Origin: Desulfosporosinus cupriresistens
Lineage (GTDB): Bacteria; Bacillota; Desulfitobacteriia; Desulfitobacteriales; Desulfitobacteriaceae
Reading direction: 5' to 3'
DNA: 36,722 nucleotides
Assembly: GCF_001707885.1 (NCBI RefSeq)
Contig: NZ_MASS01000045.1
Span: 1-36,722, forward strand
Position 1 is the stretch's first letter. Each line of letters opens with the position of its first letter. Of the stretch, positions 8,000 through 15,293 are shown piece after piece. A program made the position numbers and the translations under genes. The notes beneath the pieces were generated by a model. It saw only the letters and a list, made by a program, of their open reading frames with translations. It was not told the origin of the DNA and searched no databases.

Positions 8000-9415
8000 A
8001 TGCAAGAGTATTTAGCGAAGGATTTTATTATTGATGAAGAAATATGGAACTCCTTGGACGAAGGAATTGAAAAGGCCAAGGAAAAAGACATAGTCAGAGC
8101 AATCCTTGAAAAGGCAAAGACTTGTCAAGGATTAACACATAGAGAAGCAGCTGTACTCTTAAATATTAATGATAAAAACGTTCTGGCAGAAATGTTTAAA
8201 ACCGCCAAAGAAATTAAGGAAAAAATTTATGGCAAGAGAATCGTTTTATTCGCGCCACTCTATATTAGTAGTTATTGTGTCAATGGCTGTGTCTACTGTG
8301 GATATCAGACTTGTAATGAGAGTCTGAAGAGAAGTAAACTGACGATGGAACAATTGGAAGAGGAAGTGAAAATACTAGAATCCTTAGGACACAAAAGAAT
8401 TGTCATAGAGGCTGGAGAAGATCCTATTAATTGCTCCTTGGATTATGTGATTGAATGCATAAAGAAAATATACTCTTTGAAATTTGATAATGGGAGTATA
8501 AGGCGAATTAATATCAACGTGGCCGCGACGACCGTTGAGAATTATAAACGCTTAAAAGATGCTGATATTGGTACGTACACTTTATTCCAGGAGACGTATA
8601 ATCAGGAAGTTTACGAAAAAGTGCATCCGACGGGTCCAAAACATAATTATAATTGGCATACTACGGCAATGGACAGGGCCATGGAAGCCGGAATTGGAGA
8701 TGTCGGTATCGGCGTGTTATATGGCTTGTATGACCACAAATACGAAACCATAGCCATGCTAATGCATGCTGAACATCTCGAGGAAGCCTTCGGAGTTGGT
8801 CCGCACACAATTTCAGTCCCCAGACTGAGGGCAGCTGAGGGAGTGGATCTTAATGATCTTCCCTACCTTGTAACGGATGATGAATTCAAGAAATTAGTCG
8901 CGGTCTTAAGATTGGCAGTTCCCTATACCGGAATGATCTTATCGACAAGAGAAGAAGCTGGTTTTAGGGAAGAAGTACTCGCCCTAGGGATTTCCCAGTT
9001 CAGTGCTGGCTCATGTACTGGAGTCGGCGCCTACTCGAAGGAACATGGAATTGATAACACGGAGGAAAAGCCGCAATTTGAAGTGGCCGATCATCGCTCG
9101 CCGATGGAAGTCATTAAGAGTTTATGTGAAAGTGGTTATATACCAAGCTATTGTACCGCCTGCTATAGAGAAGGAAGAACCGGGGATCGGTTTATGGCTT
9201 TGGCTAAGGCGGGACAAATAGGTAATGTTTGTCAACCGAATGCGTTACTTACCTTTAGAGAATTTCTTTTAGACTATGCTGATGATGAGATGAAGGAATT
9301 AGGTCAAAAAGTTATCGAAAAGGGCTTGTTGGATATTCCTAAAGAAGCAGCTAGAGAAGCGGCCAAAGAGAAACTGAAAAGAATTGAAGCTGGTGAGAGA
9401 GATTTGAGGTTCTAA
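8000..9415 (+). CDS. hydG: [FeFe] hydrogenase H-cluster maturase HydG (radical SAM)
   Basis: Radical SAM tyrosine lyase that makes the CO and CN ligands and an Fe(CO)2(CN) synthon for the H-cluster. The radical SAM motif is C93-x3-C97-x2-C100 (YCVNGCVYCGYQ). The C-terminal auxiliary cluster motif is CTACYREG with a further Cys about 22 residues on (GNVCQPN), as in true HydG and unlike ThiH. It is 471 aa, the usual length. The start is ATG 8000, with its ribosome site (TTGGAGGAA) inside the upstream gene's end. HydE and HydF are not in this window, so hydG is separated from its partners. Confidence 0.94.
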   Translation: MQEYLAKDFIIDEEIWNSLDEGIEKAKEKDIVRAILEKAKTCQGLTHREAAVLLNINDKNVLAEMFKTAKEIKEKIYGKRIVLFAPLYISSYCVNGCVYCGYQTCNESLKRSKLTMEQLEEEVKILESLGHKRIVIEAGEDPINCSLDYVIECIKKIYSLKFDNGSIRRININVAATTVENYKRLKDADIGTYTLFQETYNQEVYEKVHPTGPKHNYNWHTTAMDRAMEAGIGDVGIGVLYGLYDHKYETIAMLMHAEHLEEAFGVGPHTISVPRLRAAEGVDLNDLPYLVTDDEFKKLVAVLRLAVPYTGMILSTREEAGFREEVLALGISQFSAGSCTGVGAYSKEHGIDNTEEKPQFEVADHRSPMEVIKSLCESGYIPSYCTACYREGRTGDRFMALAKAGQIGNVCQPNALLTFREFLLDYADDEMKELGQKVIEKGLLDIPKEAAREAAKEKLKRIEAGERDLRF

Positions 9416-9607
9416 AGTGACATCAGTTAACTACTGGTTAAAGGAATTGTTTAAATCTTTGAAATTATTTAATAGCATTTAATGACATTAAATGACAATG
9501 ATTAATGTTTAATTAATTCTAATGCTTAAATATTGAAACAACAATTTGCAAATGTAAATTACAATGTTATTATTATTTTTAACATAAAGTTAATATAATA
9601 ATAACAT

Positions 9608-9633
9608 AATAATAACACTATTGTGTTATTATT
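9608..9633. promoter_or_regulatory. Perfect 11-bp inverted repeat upstream of small-subunit remnant B
   Basis: AATAATAACAC, spacer TATT, GTGTTATTATT. It resembles an operator for a dimeric redox-type regulator (FNR/Rex-like geometry), but I cannot assign the protein. A diverged half is seen before copy A (GTGTTATTATTT at about 144-155). Confidence 0.4.
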
Positions 9634-9679
9634 ATTGAAAGGAGCCGTCACGGGTTCCAATAGTTTAAGAAGGGACATT

Positions 9680-9830
9680 ATGAAAATAGTAGAAGAGATT
9701 TTCTAGCATGGCCCGTCGCAGTAGCAGCAGCCCTAAATGTAACCTTGATAATGTCAACAATGTTCTTGCAGTTTGCAGCAGAAACAGATCCGCATATTAT
9801 TTGGCTTAAAGGAGCAGGGTGTTCAGATTG
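9680..9830 (+). pseudogene. [NiFe] small-subunit 5' fragment, frameshifted (copy B)
   Basis: Sequence from ATG 9680 matches the start of copies A and C but one A is lost in ATAAGTAGAAG (here ATAGTAGAAG), so translation stops after eight codons. Recognisable pieces continue: the TCTAGCATGG codons, the Ala-rich signal region, CAACAATGTTCTTGCAG, GCAGAAACAGATCC, and the proximal-cluster start GGAGCAGGGTGTTCAG. Homology then ends abruptly near 9828 in a TGA. It retains the copy A-like leader (CACGGGTTCCAATAGTTTAA). It is therefore the relic of a third [NiFe] operon start between hydG and block C. Confidence 0.85.
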
Positions 9831-10148
9831 AACAAATCCAAAAAATAGTTAATTCTCGATAATCTATTGCAAATTCCTCACGGTTTAGTTTATAATGACA
9901 AAGAAGTTTGGTTATGTTGAGTTATGTTTGGTATACTTGGTTACGACCAGAAGTTTATCTTGAAAATTAGCAACATTAACTAACATAAATCAATACAACC
10001 AACAATAGTCTAATTTACCATAATCAATGGTCACTGGCCAGGGTTTTAAACCCTCCGCCTTATCCACATTGGATTAGAGGGCGCAATAAACCAGTATTAA
10101 CATATTTTACCAAAGATAAGTTGTGATATTTGCAAGATTTAACTTACA

Positions 10149-10191
10149 TGGGAGCAACCGAGATAGAAGAAGTCTCCCACTTTACTCGGTT
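10149..10191 (+). promoter_or_regulatory. H-type RNA pseudoknot candidate
   Basis: Stem 1 is TGGGAG (10149-10154) with CTCCCA (10174-10179). Stem 2 is AACCGAG (10156-10162) with CTCGGTT (10185-10191). The pairs interleave, giving a compact pseudoknot with loops of 1, 11 and 5 nt. It lies about 240 nt before copy C. It could be a leader regulatory RNA or the end of a lost IS200/IS605-type element. Confidence 0.4.
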
Positions 10192-10281
10192 ATTAATAAG
10201 CCCTAGAAGGGCGAAAAATAATTCCCTGTTGAAAAGATTTTGGAGGTGAGGGGTATAGATTGAAAATTTGCGCAAACGTAC

Positions 10282-10299
10282 TTGTGAAATATTTCTTTA
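10282..10299. promoter_or_regulatory. Rex-box-like site
   Basis: TTGTGAA, ATAT spacer, TTCTTTA. The left half is a perfect match to the Rex consensus (TTGTGAANNNNTTCACAA) and the right half matches 4 of 7. Rex senses NADH/NAD+ and controls fermentative and hydrogenase genes in Clostridia, so the location is sensible, but the match is imperfect. Promoter-like AT-rich boxes overlap it. Confidence 0.3.
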
Positions 10300-10387
10300 T
10301 AAATTCTATAAGCAGCAGTTAAATTACTGCTAGCCAATTTTCTGCTATATCTCACAGCGCTACAAGTAACCTTGTTAGTTTAGTTAG

Positions 10388-10406
10388 GAAACCGTTAACC
10401 GGTTTC
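10388..10406 (+). promoter_or_regulatory. Leader palindrome before [NiFe] copy C
   Basis: GAAACCG, TTAAC, CGGTTTC: a perfect 7-bp inverted repeat just upstream of the AAGGAGGG ribosome site. It is positionally equivalent to the imperfect repeats before copies A and B. Confidence 0.5.
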
Positions 10407-10427
10407 AATATATTAAGGAGGGACATT

Positions 10428-11303
10428 ATGAAAATAAGTAGAAGAGATTTTCTAGCATGGACCGTCGTAGCAGCAGTAGCCCTAAATGTAGAATTTAATC
10501 TCGATCATGTCAACAATGTACTGGCGGCAGAAACAGATCCCCCAATCATTTGGCTTCAAGGAGCGGGGTGCTCAGGCTGTACAATATCGATGTTAAATGT
10601 TACTAATCCAACCACTATTGACAATGTGCTCTTAAACAAAATCAGTATGAAGTACAACAGCACCATAATGACCGCTTCCGGTGACCTAGCTATGCAAACC
10701 TTAGACCAAGCAGCAACTCAATACAATGGCCAGTTCATTCTCGTGGTCGAAGGTGCAGTTCCAACCGGTGCCAATGGAAACTATTGTGTCGTTGGAGAAG
10801 TTAATGGAACTCCTTTAACGATGCAGCAAGCTGTCTTGAAATATGGACCAATGGCTAAATACGTTGTTGCAGCAGGAACTTGTGCATCCTTTGGGGGAGT
10901 TTCGGCTGCCGCTCCGAATGCTACGGGTAATTCAAGCGTCAGCTCTATACTTAGCGGAAAGATTTCCAAACCTGTGGTTAATCTAGCCGGATGTCCGGTT
11001 CATCCAACTGTGCTCATTCAAACACTTTTAGATTTAATTCTCACTGGCATACCGACACTTGATTCAAATAACCGACCTACTAAATTTTTTGGAGCAACGG
11101 TTCATTCTACATGTGAGCGAAGGGATAAAGACGGTTGTTTTGAAGAAAGAGGTTGTATGGGACCTGGCTGTCAAAATGTATGTTCTACACTGAAATGGAA
11201 TAATGGACAATCATGGTGTGTTCATGCTAACTATGCTTGTATAGGATGTTCCAATCCTACTTTCCCAACAAGTCCTCTATTAAGTGGTCATTATGATGAC
11301 TAA
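10428..11303 (+). CDS. [NiFe] hydrogenase small subunit, Tat-exported, copy C
   Basis: Second full copy of the Fe-S electron-transfer subunit, 291 aa. The twin-arginine signal SRRDFLAW is at residues 4-11, and the cluster motifs (GAGCSGCT, GCPVHP, GCMGPGCQNVC, CIGCSNP) are identical to copy A. It differs from copy A by two Ala-to-Val changes in the signal peptide, Lys-to-Asn in KWNNGQ, and the natural LLSGHYDD end. Most of the rest of the coding sequence is identical, including long synonymous stretches, which points to recent duplication or gene conversion. There is no C-terminal membrane anchor. GGAGGG sits before ATG 10428. It heads the hydrogenase-hyp-tat operon. Confidence 0.94.
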   Translation: MKISRRDFLAWTVVAAVALNVEFNLDHVNNVLAAETDPPIIWLQGAGCSGCTISMLNVTNPTTIDNVLLNKISMKYNSTIMTASGDLAMQTLDQAATQYNGQFILVVEGAVPTGANGNYCVVGEVNGTPLTMQQAVLKYGPMAKYVVAAGTCASFGGVSAAAPNATGNSSVSSILSGKISKPVVNLAGCPVHPTVLIQTLLDLILTGIPTLDSNNRPTKFFGATVHSTCERRDKDGCFEERGCMGPGCQNVCSTLKWNNGQSWCVHANYACIGCSNPTFPTSPLLSGHYDD

Positions 11304-11330
11304 TCTATTACAGGAAGGGATGAAGCAAAA

Positions 11331-12755
11331 TTGAGTACATTAGTATTAGATCCGATTACTAGACTCGAAGGGCATTTAAAAGTTTCAGTAACCCTTGATG
11401 CCAATAATAATGTAACGGCAGCTCAAGCAACCGGTAACCTATATAGGGATTTTGAAAATATGTTGGTCGGAAGGGTACCTAAGGATGCAGCTTTTCTAAC
11501 CCAACGAATTTGTGGAGTTTGTCCAGTTTCTCACGCTATTGCTTCCTCAAAGGCTATTGAACAAGCTGCAGGTTATACGCCAAGTCTTCAGGGCTTATTA
11601 TTAAGAAACCTGATTCAGGGATCTAACTTCATCGCGAGTAATGTTTTGCACTTTTACCAATTAGCCTTATTGGATTATGTTCAAGGCCCACAAATGCACC
11701 CTTGGACCCCTGGCTATACGCAGGATTTCAGATTTAACGCGACAGACAGTCAATCATTGATTAATAATTATGTTGCAGCTTTATCCATAAGAAGACAAGC
11801 CCATGAAATGGGCGCAATCTTTGGTGGAAAGCTTCCTCATGTCGGCAACGTTGTGCCAGGTGGGGTTACATCATCACCTTCTTCTACAGACATAACAAAT
11901 TTCCGTAATTATTTAAATACTATTGCTACGTTTATCCAAACTACGTATGCATCTGACGTCAACAAATTAGCAGCAGCTTATAGTGACTACTATACGGTTG
12001 GCAAAGGATATGGCAATCTTATATCCTATGGAGTCTTTGATACAAATGCTTCGGGCAGTAAGCTGTTCCCTGCTGGAACAGTTACTAATGGAACGGTAGG
12101 AAGCTTTACACAGACAAATATCAAAGAATATGTTGGACATTCTTGGTATTCTTCACCATCAGGCTATAATCCGGCATCTGAGTCTACGACTCCAAGCTTT
12201 GGAAAATCAGGCGCTTACACCTGGTTAAAGGCTCCAAGATACAATGGAACCGCTTACGAAGCTGGCAGCTTAGCTAGAACTTGGGTCAGCGGAGATTATC
12301 GTCACGGTGTTTCTGTCATGGACAGGCACTTAGCAAGATACACAGAAACTAATAAAATTGCTACCAATATGCAAACCTGGTTGAACCAAGTGGTTACTGG
12401 TGTAAGCGGATCTCCCCGTTTAGGAATAGCAGCTCCCGTTTCTGGAACAGGAATAGGTTTAACTGAGGCCCCAAGAGGAGCACTCGGTCACTGGGTAACC
12501 GTTGCAAATTCGGCAATTTCTAAATACCAAATCGTTACTCCTACTTGCTGGAACGCTTCCCCTATGGATGATACCGGCAATGTAGGGCCGATTGAAAAGG
12601 CTCTAATTGGGACTCGCGTTGTAGATACTACACAACCCGTGGAACTTTTAAGAATCGTTCACTCCTTCGATCCATGTACCGGATGTTCCGTTCATGTGAT
12701 GTCTCCAGAAGGAATTGAAATGTCCAACTTTGTGGTCCAACCCCTAGGAGTTTAA
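11331..12755 (+). CDS. [NiFe] hydrogenase large (catalytic) subunit, copy C
   Basis: Catalytic NiFe subunit, 474 aa, with RICGVC at residues 59-64 and DPCTGC (Cys449, Cys452) near the C-terminus, followed by the cleavable 19-residue tail after SVH. The start is TTG at 11331. Compared with copy A, residues 1-221 are identical, then about 14 substitutions occur between residue 222 and about residue 415 (for example Ala222Thr and SGIN to SGYN), then the last ~60 residues are again identical. None touches a metal ligand. It sits 27 bp after the small subunit and directly before its maturation protease. Confidence 0.95.
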   Translation: MSTLVLDPITRLEGHLKVSVTLDANNNVTAAQATGNLYRDFENMLVGRVPKDAAFLTQRICGVCPVSHAIASSKAIEQAAGYTPSLQGLLLRNLIQGSNFIASNVLHFYQLALLDYVQGPQMHPWTPGYTQDFRFNATDSQSLINNYVAALSIRRQAHEMGAIFGGKLPHVGNVVPGGVTSSPSSTDITNFRNYLNTIATFIQTTYASDVNKLAAAYSDYYTVGKGYGNLISYGVFDTNASGSKLFPAGTVTNGTVGSFTQTNIKEYVGHSWYSSPSGYNPASESTTPSFGKSGAYTWLKAPRYNGTAYEAGSLARTWVSGDYRHGVSVMDRHLARYTETNKIATNMQTWLNQVVTGVSGSPRLGIAAPVSGTGIGLTEAPRGALGHWVTVANSAISKYQIVTPTCWNASPMDDTGNVGPIEKALIGTRVVDTTQPVELLRIVHSFDPCTGCSVHVMSPEGIEMSNFVVQPLGV

Positions 12756-12757
12756 TT

Positions 12758-13258
12758 ATGAAAGACACTGTCATCATAGGAATTGGCAACATTCTTCTCC
12801 AGGATGATGGTGTGGGAGTTCATGTCATAAGGCAACTTGAGAATGAAAAGCTTCCATCGACTATTGAATTAGTAGATGGAGGCACTTCCACCCTCGATAC
12901 CCTGGGGTACTTTCTGGACTATAAGAAGGTTATTGTTGTCGATTGCTTGCGAGCAGGATTAGAACCGGGCACGATCTACAAAATAAAACCGGAAGACATT
13001 AAGAATTATCAAAAAGAAAACCTTTCTATTCATGATGTTCAGATCTTGGATGTTGTGAAAATGGCTAATTTGTTGGGTCAATATCCTGAGGTTGTTATCT
13101 TTGGTATCGAACCCAAAAATATAGCCGTAAATTTAGACATGACTGATCTTATGAATGCTAAAATTCCTGAAGTGATTGCCCATATTAAGAAAGAACTACT
13201 CTTAGGCTCAGAGGTAGCATTAGACTCGGAAGCAGCATTGGGTGAAACGTATGCATGA
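12758..13258 (+). CDS. Hydrogenase maturation endopeptidase (HyaD/HybD family), copy C
   Basis: M52-type protease for C-terminal processing of the large subunit, 166 aa. The nickel-sensing N-terminal motif GIGNILLQDDGVGVH and VDGG are as in copy A. The first ~100 residues are nearly identical to copy A, then divergence rises (GIEPKNIAVNLDMTD against GIEPQTIAWNLTMTD). A six-residue acidic/Ala insertion sits near the end (LDSEAALGETYA). Its TGA overlaps the hypA start by eight bases, so the genes are translationally coupled. Confidence 0.91.
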   Translation: MKDTVIIGIGNILLQDDGVGVHVIRQLENEKLPSTIELVDGGTSTLDTLGYFLDYKKVIVVDCLRAGLEPGTIYKIKPEDIKNYQKENLSIHDVQILDVVKMANLLGQYPEVVIFGIEPKNIAVNLDMTDLMNAKIPEVIAHIKKELLLGSEVALDSEAALGETYA

Positions 13259-13592
13259 AGTTTCTATTATTCAAAACGTAATTGAAATCGTTACCCAGAA
13301 GGCCTATGAGAATAAACTAACCAAAATTAATAACGTTTTTCTAAGAATTGGAGAACTATCCGGTATAATGCCGGAATCATTATATTTTGCTTTCGACAGT
13401 TGTAGTAAAGGTACCATGTTGGAAGAATGTACGTTGGAGATAGAAAATGTGAAAGCGCTAGGGCAGTGTAAGGATTGTAACCTGGAATTCCCGATAGAAC
13501 ATTTCAATAAGCTGTGTCCAAATTGCAACAAGTTCTGTACTAGTATTGTTAGTGGGTATGAGCTTTATGTCAATACCATTGAAGGAGACTAA
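13251..13592 (+). CDS. hypA: Hydrogenase nickel incorporation protein HypA
   Basis: Nickel metallochaperone that delivers Ni to the large subunit with HypB. The N-terminal MHE supplies the nickel-binding His2, which fixes the start at ATG 13251 rather than the upstream GTG at 13242. The zinc site is CKDC...CPNC (about residues 73-94). It is 113 aa, normal for HypA. A collapsed copy exists at 3113-3180 in block A, so this is the only functional hypA in the window. Confidence 0.94.
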   Translation: MHEVSIIQNVIEIVTQKAYENKLTKINNVFLRIGELSGIMPESLYFAFDSCSKGTMLEECTLEIENVKALGQCKDCNLEFPIEHFNKLCPNCNKFCTSIVSGYELYVNTIEGD

Positions 13593-13595
13593 ACG

Positions 13596-14276
13596 ATGAG
13601 TGAAATTAAGGTGGTTGCCAACATCCTCCACACCAATGAGGAGATAACCTCACAGAATAAAAGATTGCTCGATGAAAAAGGGATCTATGTTATCAACATG
13701 ATGAGCTCCCCAGGATCTGGAAAGACTTCCCTGCTGGAAAGGATAATCTCTAAACTTAAAGGGAAAGTAAGTATTGCAGTCATTGAAGGAGACTTGTACA
13801 CAACGAAGGACGCGGAAAGAATCGAAGCACAAGGGGTCCCGGTGGTTCAGATCAACACAGGGGGAGCCTGTCACTTAGATGGAAAGATGATCAAGGGCTC
13901 TCTGGATTCTTTAAACCTAGACGACGTTGATTTGCTCGTGATAGAAAATGTCGGCAATTTAGTCTGCCCAGCGGCTTTTGACCTTGGTGAAGACATAAAA
14001 ATCACGGTATTAAGTACCGCAGAGGGCAATGACAAACCGTTGAAATATCCACGAATGTTTGAGAACAGTGGGGCTGTTATTTTAAATAAAATTGATTTAT
14101 TAGAACTTACGAATTTCAATAAAGAAGAATTTTACCAAGACATGAACTCTCTTAATGTTCATGCCAATATTTTTGAAACGTCATGTGTTAAAGATCAGGG
14201 TATTGATGAACTATGTTCATGGTTATGTCAGCAAATAGACAATAAAAAAGGAGGAAATGTATCATGCCAAGAATAG
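13596..14276 (+). CDS. hypB: Hydrogenase nickel incorporation GTPase HypB
   Basis: GTPase that works with HypA in nickel insertion. The P-loop is SSPGSGKTSLL (about residues 31-41). EGDLYTTKDAERI, the metal-site region TGGACHLDGKM, and NKIDLL (guanine specificity) follow. It lacks the N-terminal His-rich or CxxCGC nickel-storage stretch of some HypB proteins. It is 226 aa, starting three bases after hypA. Its end overlaps the tatA start by 13 bp. Confidence 0.95.
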   Translation: MSEIKVVANILHTNEEITSQNKRLLDEKGIYVINMMSSPGSGKTSLLERIISKLKGKVSIAVIEGDLYTTKDAERIEAQGVPVVQINTGGACHLDGKMIKGSLDSLNLDDVDLLVIENVGNLVCPAAFDLGEDIKITVLSTAEGNDKPLKYPRMFENSGAVILNKIDLLELTNFNKEEFYQDMNSLNVHANIFETSCVKDQGIDELCSWLCQQIDNKKGGNVSCQE

Positions 14277-14509
14277 GTTTTCCAGAATTAATTGTCATAC
14301 TTATCATTGCTCTTGTACTCTTTGGACCAGGAAAATTACCAGCCATGGGTAAAGCCGTAGGGGAAGCATTAAAGGAATTTAAAAAAGCTACAGGGGAGTT
14401 GACGGGGGGGAACAATACTGTAGCTAGTACAGAAGCTAAAGCGGAAGTAAAAGCTGAAACCAACATGAAAGCCAAAATCGAAGATGTTAAAAGTGAGGAC
14501 GTTAAATAA
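14264..14509 (+). CDS. tatA: Twin-arginine translocase subunit TatA
   Basis: Pore-forming Tat component, 81 aa. A short N-terminal membrane helix (ELIVILIIALVLFGPGKLP), the FGPGKLP hinge and an amphipathic helix (GKAVGEALKEFKKATGEL) are textbook TatA, followed by a charged Lys/Glu-rich tail. AAAGGAGGAAATG precedes ATG 14264 inside the hypB end. Its place between hypB and two tatC genes implies co-expression with the exported [NiFe] hydrogenase. No separate tatB is seen, so this protein probably fills both roles. Confidence 0.93.
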   Translation: MPRIGFPELIVILIIALVLFGPGKLPAMGKAVGEALKEFKKATGELTGGNNTVASTEAKAEVKAETNMKAKIEDVKSEDVK

Positions 14510-14527
14510 CATCTTAGGAGTAAAACG

Positions 14528-15280
14528 ATGATAAAGAGTGAATTGATTGTTGAGGCTGCGCACTGGGTTGAGAGAATGAGGAAAGTTATTGTCTGGATCG
14601 TTCTTACTTTAGTAGTTGCAGTCTCCCTTGTTTATTTTAAAGCAGATTTATTGATTAGTATCCTTATTAAACCACTAAATGGTGTCCAATTATATTTTCT
14701 GACGCCAGCAGAAGGCTTTATGGCAAAAATGAGGGTTTCATTTTTAGGGGGTCTAGTTCTAGCTTCGCCAGTTATCTTATTATTGATCCTACGGCAAACG
14801 GGGACAAAACTAGCCAAGAAAACGAAACGATTATTGATTTTTTTGATCATCCCATTTTCGTTTGTCCTTTTTGTTGGGGGCATGGCTTTCGGCTATAGAC
14901 TCATTCTGCCTTCAACTATAAAGTTTCTCATGGAGGTCGGAAGTGGTTTTATGACTCCGACACTATCTGGAGATGAATATTTTTCCTTTGTCGGCACCTT
15001 GCTTTTGTGTATAGGTTTGATATTTGAACTCCCGTTAATCCTCATTGCCTTGTCTAGAATAGGGATTGTTACTTCAAAAATGCTAAAAGGCAAACGTAAA
15101 GTCGCCATTATGTTATCGTTACTTACGATAGCTGTAATTTCTCCAGCCCTAGATGTGTTTACTTATTTGCTAGTTACTATGCCAATTTTAGTGCTTTATG
15201 AGATCAGTATCTGGACCATTGTCTTCCTTGAAAAAAGAGATAAGCGGTTGAGTCACATTAAGAATAGCGAGGCATCTTAA
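14528..15280 (+). CDS. tatC: Divergent TatC paralogue 1 (retains helix-4 Glu and P3-loop Asp, lacks loop-1 Glu)
   Basis: Six-helix Tat receptor-like protein, 250 aa. The N-terminal motif is altered to HWVERMRK (canonical HLxELRxR) but keeps Glu15. An ungapped alignment from memory with E. coli TatC over VILLLILRQTGTKLAKKTKR shows that the FxxPxL element is lost and that the key signal-binding Glu103 is replaced by Thr99. In contrast, the membrane Glu170 equivalent is present (GLIFELPL, Glu167), as are the Asp211 equivalent (SPALDVF, Asp209) and the Pro48 equivalent (Pro49). The ribosome site TAGGAG precedes ATG 14528. It is likely a partner of the next TatC rather than a stand-alone receptor. 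Confidence 0.85.
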   Translation: MIKSELIVEAAHWVERMRKVIVWIVLTLVVAVSLVYFKADLLISILIKPLNGVQLYFLTPAEGFMAKMRVSFLGGLVLASPVILLLILRQTGTKLAKKTKRLLIFLIIPFSFVLFVGGMAFGYRLILPSTIKFLMEVGSGFMTPTLSGDEYFSFVGTLLLCIGLIFELPLILIALSRIGIVTSKMLKGKRKVAIMLSLLTIAVISPALDVFTYLLVTMPILVLYEISIWTIVFLEKRDKRLSHIKNSEAS

Positions 15281-15293
15281 AGAGGTGAAACTA

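Larger units (their letters stand above)
9831..10427 (+). other. Intergenic leader region before [NiFe] copy C
   Basis: About 600 bp with no credible gene. It holds a TATAAT-like box near 9889-9894, the overlapping inverted repeats AGGGTTT/AAACCCT (10040-10054) and CCCTC/GAGGG (10051-10081), which cannot form together, an H-type pseudoknot candidate (10149-10191), a short GCCCT/AGGGC hairpin (10200-10212), a Rex-box-like site (10282-10299) and a 7-bp perfect palindrome just before the ribosome site (10388-10406). A 20-codon TTG-started frame at 10260 with GGAGGTGAGG upstream is possible but unconvincing. Confidence 0.5.

Noticed and set aside
10242..10322. Possible 20-codon leader peptide (TTG at 10260 after GGAGGTGAGG)
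   Set aside because: TTG start, no composition signal (no run of one amino acid) and no clear attenuator directly after it. It could be chance in AT-rich DNA.
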